A stretch of 64,000 nt of DNA from Gymnopilus junonius (GCA_015501075.1 JADNYJ010000118.1:1-64000); one strand, 5' to 3'. Shown: positions 1 to 9,260, counted from the stretch's first letter. Notes: generated from the sequence alone by a model not told the origin. Made by a program: numbers and translations.

Positions 1-386
1 AACCAATTACCGGTCGATATCGATGCCAGAATCTGTAAACAGACTAAGAGCGGTCATTTTGACACTATGCGTAGAACTATTTACTGGCGTTAAACCAGTT
101 ACGATTAATTTATCCACGGTTATGTGTGGTCGGTGCTTGGATTCACTGCTGGCCTAAGGCCAGAGCGTTCGAAAGCCTTGTTAGAAGCTTCACCCTAACC
201 GAACCCAACCGTACGTACCATCTATTGTAATGATAGAATACACAAGGATAGCTGATACAATATATCCCTCAAGCTAAGCCTAATCTAGCCATAAAGCACG
301 AAAAGTCCTAAGTCCATTAGGCACGTGACAGTACTATTTATGGTTTGCTCACATGTTTCTTCTTAAAATAGAATTACTCGTGACCA

Positions 387-618
387 GCTTAGGTAACGGG
401 CCTCCCGTTACCTAAGCAGATCAAGGCGGCGCTTGAAATTTCTCGGCCAACGCCGGACGGAGTCGAGTGACTCTTCGACCCAGTGTAAAGTCGATTGCTC
501 ATCGTACCCCGGTGCGCTCAGTCAGCCCCTTCGGTGCTGACTGAGCCCGCCTCGGTCTGAGTAATCGAATCCTTGTCGGATTATTAATCCTGGCGGATTT
601 CGTAAGTAAATCGCCCAG
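387..618 (+). other. Structured 3'UTR RNA block, copy 0
   Basis: Three nested foldable units precede the hammerhead. The first is a 13-14 bp hairpin (387-416). The second is a two-level helix: the outer arm pairs 491-501 with 558-568, and an inner 11-bp arm pairs 516-526 with 536-546 around a CUUCGG-like loop. The third is a hairpin pairing 590-600 with 608-618 around CGTAAGT. All three recur in other copies with paired changes, so they look like selected RNA structure. Confidence 0.68.
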
Positions 619-637
619 ATATTAACTCAGCGTGATC

Positions 638-714
638 GCTGTAGGACCTGAAGAGCCTTTAAAAAGGCGAAAGTGGATGGAATTTGTCCCCCAGTTCCCA
701 CTTGTCGTAACAGC
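638..714 (+). ncRNA. Hammerhead ribozyme, copy 0
   Basis: Type I topology, open at stem I. Stem I is GCUGU-A-GGAC paired with GUC(C)-GUA-ACAGC, the core is CUGAAGA (648-654), stem II is GCCUU/AAGGC, then GAAA and a long stem III (GUGG/CCAC plus an inner helix). The predicted cleavage is after U703 (CUU triplet). One C of stem I is missing relative to copy 2. Core and helices are read directly; activity is inferred. Confidence 0.85.
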
Positions 715-738
715 CCCCCGGCCTTCAGTTTGCAGAAA

Positions 739-760
739 ACCACCACCACCCTAACCCTAA
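739..760 (+). repeat. Telomere-type junction copy 0/copy 1
   Basis: Four ACC units run into CCCTAACCCTAA, directly followed by the cut 5' end of copy 1 inside RT codons. This is the C-rich telomere strand, pointing to a chromosome end on the left. Confidence 0.85.
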
Positions 761-763
761 AGG

Positions 764-996
764 ACGCGCAAACTTATTCGACTTAACCAGCTTGGAAAAG
801 ACCGTTTTACATCAGTTCGAGGTAGATGCTTCGGAACTGGTCCAAAAGGGTCCATCCATGATGAGACGACACTGAAATGTCCGACCCGTCCTCCGAAGAG
901 GAGGAGGATCAACGGGCGGCTCGTCTCGATAGAATCCATGATGAAATGGACATGGAATGGACAGCAGGACCACAGTTCTACCTAGACAACGCGTAA
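764..996 (+). pseudogene. RT C-terminal fragment, copy 1
   Basis: Only the last ~75 codons of the lineage-A reverse transcriptase remain. From about 878 one frame reads an acidic tail (MSDPSSEEEEDQRAARLDRI) ending in GPQFYLDNA and a TAA stop at 994-996. The same tail closes copy 2 (stop 4603-4605) and copy 4 (stop 6977-6979), which shows where the RT ORF normally ends. The fragment is 5'-truncated by incomplete reverse transcription and has a frame break before the acidic tail. It has no start and cannot be a functional gene. Confidence 0.7.
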
Positions 997-2214
997 ATAC
1001 CACTTGGCGACGTTCTAATGTAGGCGGACGGCTTGTATGATGCCTTAAAAGGGGAGCTTCGGCGCTAGCGTGATTGCTAAAACCCAATTTGGCGGACTCG
1101 CTGCTGCATTGTTGGATTGCTTAATAAGCGCTCTATAGGCGCTGAACAGGATCCCTCTTGTCGTTTTGACATGTAAAGCAAACGCTTTCGAGCGGATGGT
1201 ACCTACCAATCCTCTGGACGCCTTGTTGATGTTTTTCGGAGTAGTAGTCCGGTGTAGTAGTCTTAATTGGCGAGGCGCTGGGCGAGGCCTGGGATTCGGA
1301 TCTTGGAAGGTCGGTGTAGACTGGGAGTCCCTTCGGGGCAATAAATCCATCGTTAACATGTCGGAATCTGCGATGCACCTGTTATTAGCTCTTGAGTACT
1401 TCGGTCCCTGAGATAGGCAGGAGAAGTTTGGAACGTTACAGTTACACCAACACTCATCCGCTTATGCCCGCCCAATGCCTCTTTTGGTAGAGGCGTACAA
1501 ATAGACGTTGAGTTTAAAAGCTGGTAGTATCGGATACAGCCCGTGTGGCTTAAAGCGCTAGTGTAGCAACGATATATACTAAGGGAGGGATTTGTTTCCC
1601 GTCCATTGATAAAACCTTGTATGAATCGTTCCGGAAATGTACGTGTCCCATCAGAAGGGGTGTCTGCGGATGCCCTGGACGGTCTGGATGTACGGCGAGT
1701 ACCCTACGGGGGCCCAACTTAAGCACTCGCATTTCACGGATAGGGATCAAACCCATACACGCCGATACGCTTTAACATCGATGCGCACCCGACTCACGTT
1801 TGGGAGTCGGAACTCAGTTCCGACGTGCATGAAAAACCAATTACCAGTCGATATCGATGCCTGAATCTGTAAACAGACTAGGAGCGGTCATTTCGGTAAT
1901 ACGCGTAGAACTATTTACTGGCGTAAAACAGTTCAAAATTATTCAGCCACGGTTTGTGTGGTCGGTGCTTGGATTCACTGCTGGTCGAAGACCAGAAGAT
2001 TCGAACCTTGTTATAGCTTCACCCTAACCGAACCTAACCGTACGAACCATCTATTGTAATGATAGAATACCTGAGAATAGCTGACACAAATTATCTCTCA
2101 AGCTAAGCTAATCTAGCTAAATAGTGACGAAAAGTCCTAAGTCATTAGGCACGTGACAGTACTATATTTAGTTTGCTCACATGTTTCTTCTTAAAATAGA
2201 AGTCCTCGTGACCA

Positions 2215-2449
2215 GCTTAGGTAACGGGCCTAGCCCCGTTACCTAAGCAGATCAAGCGCCGCTTGAATTTCTCGGCCTACGCCGGACGGAACCAAGTGAC
2301 GGTTCTACCCAGTGTAAGTCGATTACTCATTGTACTCGGGCATCCTTAGTAATGCCAGCGGCCTCTTACTAAGGCCGCCCCGGTCTGAGTAATCGAATTT
2401 CTCAGCTGCTGATTAATTCCGGTCGGATTTCGTAAGTAAATCGCACCGG
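2215..2449 (+). other. Structured 3'UTR RNA block, copy 1
   Basis: Same order of hairpins as copy 0, with changed bases that keep pairing. The hairpin is 2215-2248. The outer arm 2319-2329/2386-2396 is now fully Watson-Crick. The inner arm is replaced by CCTTAGTAA (2344-2352) with TTACTAAGG (2366-2374). The last hairpin pairs 2419-2430 with 2438-2449 (CCGGT/ACCGG where copy 0 has CTGG/CCAG). Confidence 0.7.
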
Positions 2450-2469
2450 ATATTGACTTTACAGTGAAA

Positions 2470-2545
2470 GCTGTAGGATCTGAAGAGCCTATATAAAGGC
2501 GAAACAGGATGGAGATTGTCCCCCAATTTCCCTGTTATCCACAGC
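2470..2545 (+). ncRNA. Hammerhead ribozyme, copy 1
   Basis: Stem I is GCUGU-A-GGAU with AUCC-ACAGC, core CUGAAGA, stem II GCCU/AGGC, then GAAA. Stem III is CAGG/CCUG plus the inner helix GGAGAUUG/CAAUUUCC with a C-rich loop. Predicted cleavage is after U2536 (GUU). Relative to copy 2, GGAC/GUCC became GGAU/AUCC and GUGG/CCAC became CAGG/CCUG, both compensated. Confidence 0.88.
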
Positions 2546-2570
2546 GCCCCCCGGCCTTCAAGTGCAGGAA

Positions 2571-2587
2571 TACCACAACAACCCTAA
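2571..2587 (+). repeat. Telomere-type junction copy 1/copy 2
   Basis: ACCACAACAA followed by one CCCTAA, then the cut 5' end of copy 2. A minimal telomere tract. Confidence 0.75.
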
Positions 2588-2603
2588 GACAACTCTGAAT
2601 ACG

Positions 2604-4605
2604 ATCCAGACTATGAAGTCGAGCGTGAGCCGACCTCTAAACCGCCTCCACTGTTACCGCTCTATCTCGAACTCGGTCTCCGAAAAGGTCAGCTCTTGGT
2701 TAAGAAAACCATAGCGAATTTACCTTCGGAGAAAGTAGACGTAGTTAAACATTCGCTTGCGCCTAATCGTCGCCGTATAGAGAAGTTCTTAATTGATAAT
2801 GAATATGTAGTTACCAATACAGATAAGAACTTGGGAATCGCGGTCTCAAAGCGAGAGTGGGTCGTTGAAAGATGTCGAGACTTGCTATCAGATGTATCTA
2901 CTTATACACCCTTAACCCTCTGACAGCATATAGTCTCTTAGACAAACAATGCGATAATATGCTCGATCTGTCGATCGCAGCCAAGGCCATTGGCCGAACA
3001 ATTATCAACGTTTTTACGGTCCAGGTAACTCCTTTCGAGTCACTACCTGATGGAAAACGTAAAATATGGTAAACATAGCGTACCGCAGTTTTATGGGATT
3101 CCTAAAATTCACAAAGAACCTGTAAAAATGCGACCAATAGTACCTTGTCACAGCGCTATAATAAATCCCGCTGCGAAGTTTGTCTCTAAAAACCTTAAAC
3201 ACCTCGTAAAAGGTGCGCCAACCGTTATACACGGAACTAAAGACTTGGCGATAAAATTAAGTAAGATCCAGTTCCAACCTCGACGTAAACTTTATATAGT
3301 TACTGGAGATGTTGTAGCTTATTACCCTAATATACCCATTGACTTATGTCTTAAGCGTATTGCGACTTTTGGTTATGGGATTATTACGGTAGAGTTGGTG
3401 AGCGTAACACGCTCCAGCCCGAACAAATTGAATTTGAACAATTGTTCGTGAACGCCTTGAGCGTTGGTAATCGGGATCTGGTAGTACAGTATGATAATAT
3501 GTTTTATCTCCAAAAACGGGGCTTAGCTATGGGTGTAGCTGACTCCCCGGATCTTGCCAATCTTTATGCTTGGGAAGATGAGAGAACATGCGGTATCTTA
3601 GATGACCCCAAAGTAGTTTTCTACGGGCGTTATATCGACGACGCACTAGCTATTGTTTACGCCTCTTCCGAAGAGGAGGCGCTTGGTATAGTTAGTGTGT
3701 AAAAATCGCCGAATGTACTATAGAATGGAACGTGTCGGATCACTTTGCTCCGTTCCTGGACATGATGCTATATATCGACGCGAAAGGCGCGCTGCAACAT
3801 CGTCCGTACCGTAAGGCACGTAACCATCAGGAAAGAATTCCATGGATCAGTCATCATCCGCTCGACGTTAAGCGAGGCACATTTATCGGAGAGATGAGTA
3901 GGCTGGCCACCCTCAGTAGTCAATTCACGGACTATCGAGATGCGCTTTCGGCACTTGCAGGCCTGTATTGCGCGCGTGGTTATCCGAGTGATCTAGTGTA
4001 TGCTTGGCTCAGGAAACATATCTCAGAACGCTGGGAGAAAAGGCTTTCTGAAGCTACAGACAAGCCAGAGCACGATGACGTTCTGGTTCTGAAAACCGAG
4101 TATAACACTGCATGGAATTACTTTTCCGCCAGTAAACTTGGTGAAACGGTTCTACAATATTGGCACAAATATGCTGATTCTAATCAGGAATCAGCAGGTA
4201 GGGGAAAGGTTAATCCTGAGTACCCGCTGGTAGACGGTGGATGGCAAGGACTATCTGAGGTCCATTCGAGCCTTTTGACTCGGATGCGTACTTCTAAAGG
4301 ACTTGAAGAGTTGCCGGATATCAGAAAGATCAATATTACCAATCGTCGAATGATAGTTCGCGGAAACGAACCCGCAATCTATTCGACTTAACTAGTCTTT
4401 GGAAAAAGACCGTTTTACATCAGTTCGAGGTAGATGCTTCGGAACTGGTCCAAAAGGGTCCACCCCTTGAGATGACGACACTGAAATGTCCGACCCGTCC
4501 TCTGAAGAGGAAGAGGATCAACGGGCGGCTCGTCTCGATCGAATCCATGATGAAATGGATATGGAGTGGACAGCAGGACCACAGTTCTACCTAGACAACG
4601 CATAA
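2604..4605 (+). pseudogene. PLE reverse transcriptase, broken (copy 2)
   Basis: This RT would copy element RNA onto a chromosome end. Visible in order: an N-terminal block with TDKNLGIAVSKREW (about 2820-2860), FYGIPKIHKEPVKMRPIV (near 3090-3150), motif A GDVVAYYPNIP (near 3307-3340), motif B GLAMGVADSPDLANLY (near 3520-3567), motif C GRYIDDALAIVY with catalytic DD (near 3625-3660), and a C-terminal domain to about 4390. The acidic tail in another frame ends at 4605. Frame changes fall near 2890-2920, 3040, 3370-3440, 3690-3735 and 4350-4390. PLE assignment rests on the KIHK/RPIV block and YxDD context. With five or more breaks it is a dead copy unless the consensus is wrong. Confidence 0.82.
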
Positions 4606-5828
4606 TTGCCACTTGGCGACGTTCTAATGTAGGCGGACGGCTTGTATGATGCCTTAAAAGGGGAGCTTCGGCGCTAGCGTGATTGCTAAAACCCAAATTT
4701 GGCGGACTCGCTGCTGCATTGTTGGATTGCTTAATAAGCGCCCTATAGGCGCTGAACAGGATCCCTCTTGTCGTTCGGACATATAAAACAAACGCTTTCG
4801 AGCGGATGGTACCTACCAATTCACTGGACGCCTTGTTGATGTCTTCTGGAGTAGTAGCTCGGTGTAGTAGTCTTAATTGGCGAGGCGCTGGGCGAGGCCT
4901 GGGAGTCGGATCTTGGAAGGTCGGCGTAGACTGGGAGTCCCTTCGGGGCATTAAATCCATCGTTAATATGTCTGAATCTGCGATGCACTCGTTATTAGCT
5001 CTTGAGTACTTCGGTCCCTGAGATAGACGAGAGAAGTTTGGAACGTTACAGTTACACCAACACTCATCCGCTTATGCCCGCCCAATGCCTCTTTTGGTAG
5101 AGGCGCACAAATAGACGTTGAGATTAAAAGCTTGGTAGTATCGGATTCAGCCCGTGTGGCTTAAAGCGCTAGTGCGGCGACAATATATATTGAGGGAGGG
5201 ATTTGTTTCCCGACCATTGATAAAACCTCGTATGAATTGTCCCGGGAGTGTACGTGTCCCATCGAAAGAGATGTTTGCGGATGTCTTGGACGGTCTGGAT
5301 GTACGGCGAGTACCCTACGGGGGCCCAACTTAAGCACTCGCACTCGACGGAAAGGGATCAAACCCACGCACGCCGATACGCTTTAACATCGATGCGCACC
5401 CGACCTATATTTGGGAGACAGATTCGTCTGTCGTGCATGGAAAACCAATTACCGGTCGATATCGATGCCAGAATCTGTAAACAGACTAAGAGCGGTCATT
5501 TTGACACTATGCGTAGAACTATTTACTGGCGTTAAACCAGTTACGATTAATTTATCCACGGTTATGTGTGGTCGGTGCTTGGATTCACTGCTGGCCTAAG
5601 GCCAGAGCGTTCGAAAGCCTTGTTAGAAGCTTCACCCTAACCGAACCCAACCGTACGTACCATCTATTGTAATGATAGAATACACAAGGATAGCTGATAC
5701 AATATATCCCTCAAGCTAAGCCTAATCTAGCCATAAAGCACGAAAAGTCCTAAGTCCATTAGGCACGTGACAGTACTATTTATGGTTTGCTCACATGTTT
5801 CTTCTTAAAATAGAATTACTCGTGACCA

Positions 5829-6065
5829 GCTTAGGTAACGGGCCTAGACCCGTTACCTAAGCAGATCAAGGCGGCGCTTGAAATTTCTCGGCCAACGCCG
5901 GACGGAGTCGAGTGACTCTTCGACCCAGCGTAAAGTCGATTGCTCATCGTACCCCGGTGTGCTCAGTCAGCCCCTTCGGTGCTGACTGAGCCCGCCTCGG
6001 TCTGAGTAATCGAATCCTTGTAGGATTATTAATCCTAGGCGGATTTCGTAAGTAAATCGCCCTAG
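5829..6065 (+). other. Structured 3'UTR RNA block, copy 2
   Basis: Hairpin 5829-5862, the two-level helix with CTCAGTCAGC/GCTGACTGAG arms, and a final hairpin 6034-6046/6054-6065 in which the variable pairs are CTAGG/CCTAG. That is a third solution for the same helix. Confidence 0.68.
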
Positions 6066-6083
6066 TATTAACTCAGCGTGATC

Positions 6084-6162
6084 GCTGTAGGACCTGAAGA
6101 GCCTTTAAAAAGGCGAAAGTGGATGGAATTTGTCCCCCAAGTTCCCACTTGTCCGTAACAGC
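6084..6162 (+). ncRNA. Hammerhead ribozyme, copy 2
   Basis: Stem I GCUGU-A-GGAC with GUCC-GUA-ACAGC, core CUGAAGA, stem II GCCUU/AAGGC, GAAA, stem III GUGG/CCAC plus GGAAUUUG/CAAGUUCC around UCCCC. Predicted cleavage is after U6150 (CUU). This is the most complete lineage-A example. Confidence 0.9.
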
Positions 6163-6188
6163 CCCCCGGCCTTCAGTTGCAGAATACA

Positions 6189-6206
6189 CCACCACCCTAA
6201 CCCTAA
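6189..6206 (+). repeat. Telomere-type junction copy 2/copy 3
   Basis: ACC repeats followed by CCCTAACCCTAA, then copy 3 starts inside the 3'UTR. Confidence 0.85.
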
Positions 6207-6237
6207 GGACTCAAGTGACGAGTCTACCCAGTGTAAG

Positions 6238-6368
6238 TCGATTGCTCATCGTACCTCGGTGCGCTCAGTCAGCCCTTCGGGCGCTGACTGAGCCCGCCTC
6301 GGTCTGAGTAATCGAATTTCTCAGCTGCTGATTAATTCCGACCGGATTTCGTAAGTAAATCGCGTCGG
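6238..6368 (+). other. Structured 3'UTR RNA block, copy 3
   Basis: Outer arm TCGATTGCTCA (6238-6248) pairs with TGAGTAATCGA downstream. The final hairpin pairs 6338-6349 with 6357-6368 using CCGAC/GTCGG, a fourth paired variant of the helix seen in copies 0, 1 and 2. Confidence 0.68.
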
Positions 6369-6388
6369 ATATTGACTTTACAGTGAAA

Positions 6389-6463
6389 GCTGTAGGATCT
6401 GAAGAGCCTTATAAAGGCGAAACAGGATGGAGATTGTCCCCCAATTTCCCTGTTATCCACAGC
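6389..6463 (+). ncRNA. Hammerhead ribozyme, copy 3
   Basis: Same design as copy 1: stem I GCUGU-A-GGAU/AUCC-ACAGC, CUGAAGA, stem II GCCUU/AAGGC, GAAA, stem III CAGG/CCUG with inner helix. Predicted cleavage is after U6454. Confidence 0.88.
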
Positions 6464-6490
6464 GCCCCCCGGCCTTCAAGTGCAGGAATA

Positions 6491-6505
6491 CCACCACAAC
6501 CCTAA
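6491..6505 (+). repeat. Telomere-type junction copy 3/copy 4
   Basis: ACCACAACCCTAA followed by RT codons of copy 4. Confidence 0.75.
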
Positions 6506-6510
6506 ACACT

Positions 6511-6979
6511 AAACTTGGTGAGACTGTCCTGCAATATTGGCAGCAATATGCGGATGCAAATGATGCATCCCTGGCTAGGGGAAAGCTTAACGCAAAGTAC
6601 CCGCTTGTATCTGGGTCCTGGCAGGGACTTTCGGAGGTCCATTCGAGCCTAACAACTCGGATGCAAACTTCGGATGGCACTGTTGAAGTACCAGATATAA
6701 GAAAGATCAATATTACAAACCGTCGAATGATAGTTTCGCGCAAACGGAAGCGCAACCTATTCGACCTTACAAGTCTTTGGAAAAAGACAGTCTTACATCG
6801 GTTCGAGGAAGATGTTTCGAACACGGTCAATAACCCCCACCCCTTGAAGATGACGACGTAGAAATGTCAGATCCCCCTCAGAAGAGGACGAGGGCTGGAC
6901 TGGTCGCATCGATCCCATCCATGATGAAATGGACCTGGAGTGGCAGGCAGGACCGCAGTTCTTCCTAGACAATGTCTAA
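6511..6979 (+). pseudogene. RT C-terminal fragment, copy 4
   Basis: About 155 codons of the RT C-terminal domain, from KLGETVLQYW through VPDIRKINITNRRMIVSRKR, LFDLTSLWKKTVLHRFEEDV, then an acidic tail in another frame (IHDEMDLEWQAGPQFFLDNV) to TAA at 6977-6979. The block aligns with copy 2 (4136-4605) and more distantly with the lineage-B RT (compare LRKIGILGRRWLVSRKR). There is one frame break near 6840-6880. It is a 5'-truncated remnant with no RT catalytic motifs. Confidence 0.75.
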
Positions 6980-8281
6980 TTTGCTGATTCAATTCGGCAT
7001 CTTAGGGATGCCTTTCCAACCGTGCAAGCGACGCCTTGCCGGTATAGCAGCTTTAGAAATGAGTCGCGAGCAGAATTGGGAGCCTTTTGTTAGGCCTACT
7101 GAAATACCAATCTCGCTTTGACGATCTTTAGCGCCGGTAGTGGAGCGGTGAGCTAATACCTCACGTTTAATTCCACTCTGTCGTTCTGTTTAAATTCCAG
7201 ACCATGGCGCACCAACCTGGCGAGCGCTTCTGGTGATTACACTGTGCAAGCGGTCATTCGTGGTATTCTAGTACGGATTGTAGTAGCTTCGGCGAGGCTT
7301 TCCCGAGCGTCTAAACTGCGGATGATGTCTTTGCTGCCAGGCGGAAATCTGGGAGTAGCACCGGGCTGGGAGCTTCGGCGAACCCAAGTCCACCCTGGAA
7401 CAGAATCTGCGATGAACGGACGTCGGACCATCGGCTTTGACCTTTGGGCGTGCGTGGACGGCGAAAGCACTCCATGTACCTTACTAGATCCGAGAAGTTT
7501 GGAAAGTTACACAAATCACCAACACCTGACGTAGGGAAGCTATCCCATCTCAGATAATGTGCTGGTAGTAGAGTTATAGTAATGTGTTGAAAGCTGTTGC
7601 GTTTTGGAAGGGGGCAACCCCGACAGTCGACGTAGTGACAAGGACCACGCGCTTCAGCCCAGAGAGTAGCCTAATTGTAGGACGAACGAGCCACAGGCAT
7701 ATCTGGTAGTCCCTAATGGGACGTCGACCTAATATACCAGTACTCTTTGGAAGGGATATACCCCCCTTGCACACTCTACGCGAGTTTGAGGACCAACCCT
7801 GGTGCACGTTTGGGAGTTGAAGCTAACGCCGAAACGCCAATTAAAAACCAATTACCCACCAGACCCCTCTTACCAACAATGTGTAAACAGATTGCTGTGC
7901 GGCTCGCGCGGCGATTGGCATTCCGATGGTGTCGATGCGATGAAAGCATCCAGACATAGAACCATTTTTTGGCGTTTAATTAAATTTATTCGTTACATAT
8001 ACAAGCAGGTATGTACGGTCAGTACTTGGAATTACTGCCTGGAGAATCCAGGAGGTGTTAAAGACATGCGATGTGTCGGTTTCCCCTAACCAAAACCTAA
8101 CGTACGTACATTCGACTAAGTGTCTTAGTTGAAATCCAACAGAGTAGCTAAATATTTATCCGTATAGCCTAACCAAAGCCCTAACCAAACATAACCACAC
8201 TTCGGTATTATCCGAAGTCACGTGGCATGGTCAGGTGCGTGGCCACATGATATTATTAATAATAGAAATCACGTGGCCATA

Positions 8282-8305
8282 GGTCTAGGCCTTTCGGCCT
8301 AGACC
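8282..8305 (+). other. Perfect 10-bp hairpin in copy 4 3'UTR
   Basis: GGTCTAGGCC and GGCCTAGACC around a TTTC loop, just after a CACGTGGCC block. It is positionally equivalent to the long hairpin after CTCGTGACC in copies 0-2. The fold is kept while the sequence is not. Confidence 0.6.
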
Positions 8306-8546
8306 CGGGCCTGGTTGCTTACCTTATTTAGCCTTTTCGGAATATAAATAGTTACCGATATTGTCAAATATTTGGCAATATTTGGTTTTCCGAACGAATT
8401 ACCACTTAAGGTAACTTTGCTGATTCAGCCTCTCGGGGTTGATCAGTAAGCCCGATTCGGGCTTGGTAATTATCTCCGTTCGCTTTGTAATATGCCGTCC
8501 ATGCTTGCTAAGCAAGCCGAGACGGAAATAACCTTTTTTGTAAATA

Positions 8547-8624
8547 GCTACAAAGGACCTGAAGAGCCATAAAAATGGCGAAATGTGGATGGGAGTTTCC
8601 CCAACTCCCCGCATTGTCCGTAGC
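8547..8624 (+). ncRNA. Hammerhead ribozyme, copy 4
   Basis: Stem I GCUAC-AAA-GGAC with GUCC-GUAGC, core CUGAAGA, stem II GCCAU/AUGGC, GAAA, stem III UGUGG/CCGCA plus GGGAGUU/AACUCCC. Predicted cleavage is after U8615 (AUU). All three helices differ from copy 2 yet remain paired, the strongest single covariation case in the array. Confidence 0.9.
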
Positions 8625-8649
8625 GCCCCCCGGCCTTCAGTGCAGTACG

Positions 8650-8668
8650 ACCACCACCACCCTAACCC
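8650..8668 (+). repeat. Telomere-type junction copy 4/copy 5
   Basis: Four ACC units, then CCCTAACCC, then copy 5 starts inside ORF1 codons. Lineage A meets lineage B here. Confidence 0.82.
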
Positions 8669-8670
8669 AA

Positions 8671-9260
8671 AGCGTATGTTCAGAATTCCCACTCTGACTG
8701 TCGTCGATGGGAAACACGAGGTCGGTCCCTATGTCACTTCGCCCCAGAAGATCGCGAACGCGACGTTCTCGTCGCATCCGGCGGTATTCTGGCTTCTCAA
8801 TTGAATCATCGTCACGACACGCCACCGCGTGCTCGCGACAAAGATGAGAAGAAGCGCGAACTCGCCGCGAAAGCGGACGTTGAGATGGTCGACGCTACCA
8901 AGCCGGGACCCGCCTTGCAATCACTCATTGACAAGGCGATTCGTCAACGTATCAAGAACGTTCGTCTCGATGAGAAGAAGAAGGTAAGTTTGCACACACC
9001 TTCCCTCCTCCACGACGCCACTAACGAGTTCTTATTCCATCCGAATACAGAAGTCGTCGGCGCCGGGTCCTTCGAAGACGCCAGCCGGACCCTCGAAGAA
9101 GACTACGTCTTCTTCGAGCAACTTCAAGTCGAACTCGAGCAAGCCGAAGGCCGCGTCTACCGCCGCCAACAAAAAGCTCGGCGACAAGAAGAAGACGCCG
9201 GCTGCGAAACCCCAACAACGTCAGGGCAACGATCGCAAAGGAAAGGGCCGCGCGTTTTAA
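8671..9260 (+). pseudogene. PLE ORF1, basic protein with intron, 5'-truncated (copy 5)
   Basis: The C-terminal half of the upstream ORF. It begins with KRMFRIPTLTVVDGKHEVGP at the copy boundary, then frame changes, then LAAKADVEMVDATKPGPALQ and IKNVRLDEKKK. An intron with GTAAGT donor and TACAG acceptor (about 8980-9050) follows. Exon 2 encodes a lysine/serine/proline-rich basic tail (SSAPGPSKTPAGPSKKTTSS... to GNDRKGKGRAF) stopping with TAA at about 9258-9260. Copy 6 has the same intron, and its stop falls at the same codon as TAG, so the ORF end is real. The role is unknown; a basic RNA- or DNA-binding (Gag-like) function is inferred from composition only. Confidence 0.65.

Larger units (their letters stand above)
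1..760 (+). mobile_element. PLE copy 0 (lineage A), 3'UTR only, cut by window edge
   Basis: This is the 3' part of a Penelope-like element. It matches 5443-6206 (copy 2) almost base for base, with a few 1-4 nt indels. It holds the lineage-A 3'UTR, the hairpin cascade at 387-618, the hammerhead at 638-714, and the terminal C-rich tail with ACC repeats and CCCTAACCCTAA. Its 5' end lies left of the window. The near identity to copy 2 implies recent common origin. Confidence 0.82.
761..2587 (+). mobile_element. PLE copy 1 (lineage A), 5'-truncated
   Basis: It starts inside the last part of the RT ORF (compare 4378 onward in copy 2), runs through the whole lineage-A 3'UTR and ends with a hammerhead (2470-2545) and a single CCCTAA. 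The 3'UTR is alignable throughout with copy 2 (4606-6206) but carries many substitutions, so it is not the same duplication event as copy 0. A telomere-like CCCTAACCGAACC tract occurs at about 2022-2040. Confidence 0.82.
2588..6206 (+). mobile_element. PLE copy 2 (lineage A), 5'-truncated, carries RT
   Basis: The longest lineage-A copy. It enters the RT ORF upstream of the TDKNLGIAVS motif, retains all RT motifs with frameshifts, then the 3'UTR (4606-6189), the hammerhead (6084-6162) and ACC-CCCTAACCCTAA. No GIY-YIG endonuclease domain is visible after the RT, as in Athena/Coprina-type PLEs. ORF1 is absent because of the truncation. Confidence 0.85.
6207..6505 (+). mobile_element. PLE copy 3 (lineage A), 299-bp terminal fragment
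   Basis: Only the last ~300 bases of a lineage-A element. It starts at the block before the two-level helix (compare 2287) and contains the helix cascade, a hammerhead and ACCACAACCCTAA. It has no coding sequence. Its size is close to that of the lineage-B minimal units. Confidence 0.8.
6506..8668 (+). mobile_element. PLE copy 4 (divergent lineage A), 5'-truncated
   Basis: It starts in the RT ORF at KLGETVLQYW, continues to the RT stop (6977-6979), then a 3'UTR clearly more diverged than copies 0-3, the hammerhead (8547-8624) and four ACC units with CCCTAACCC. Telomere-like tracts inside the 3'UTR lie at about 8083-8102 and 8166-8195. A perfect 10-bp hairpin (8282-8291/8296-8305) sits where copies 0-2 have their 14-bp hairpin, with unrelated bases. 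Confidence 0.8.

Noticed and set aside
757..1411. Long minus- and plus-strand frames over the PLE 3'UTRs (for example 4415-4960 minus)
   Set aside because: They are non-coding shadows: frames run opposite to the element, cross the RT stop and are not kept open in the other copies.
8083..8195. Additional insertion junctions at internal CCCTAA motifs of the 3'UTR
   Set aside because: The same motif occurs at the same place in all copies with continuous flanking homology, so it is part of the element.
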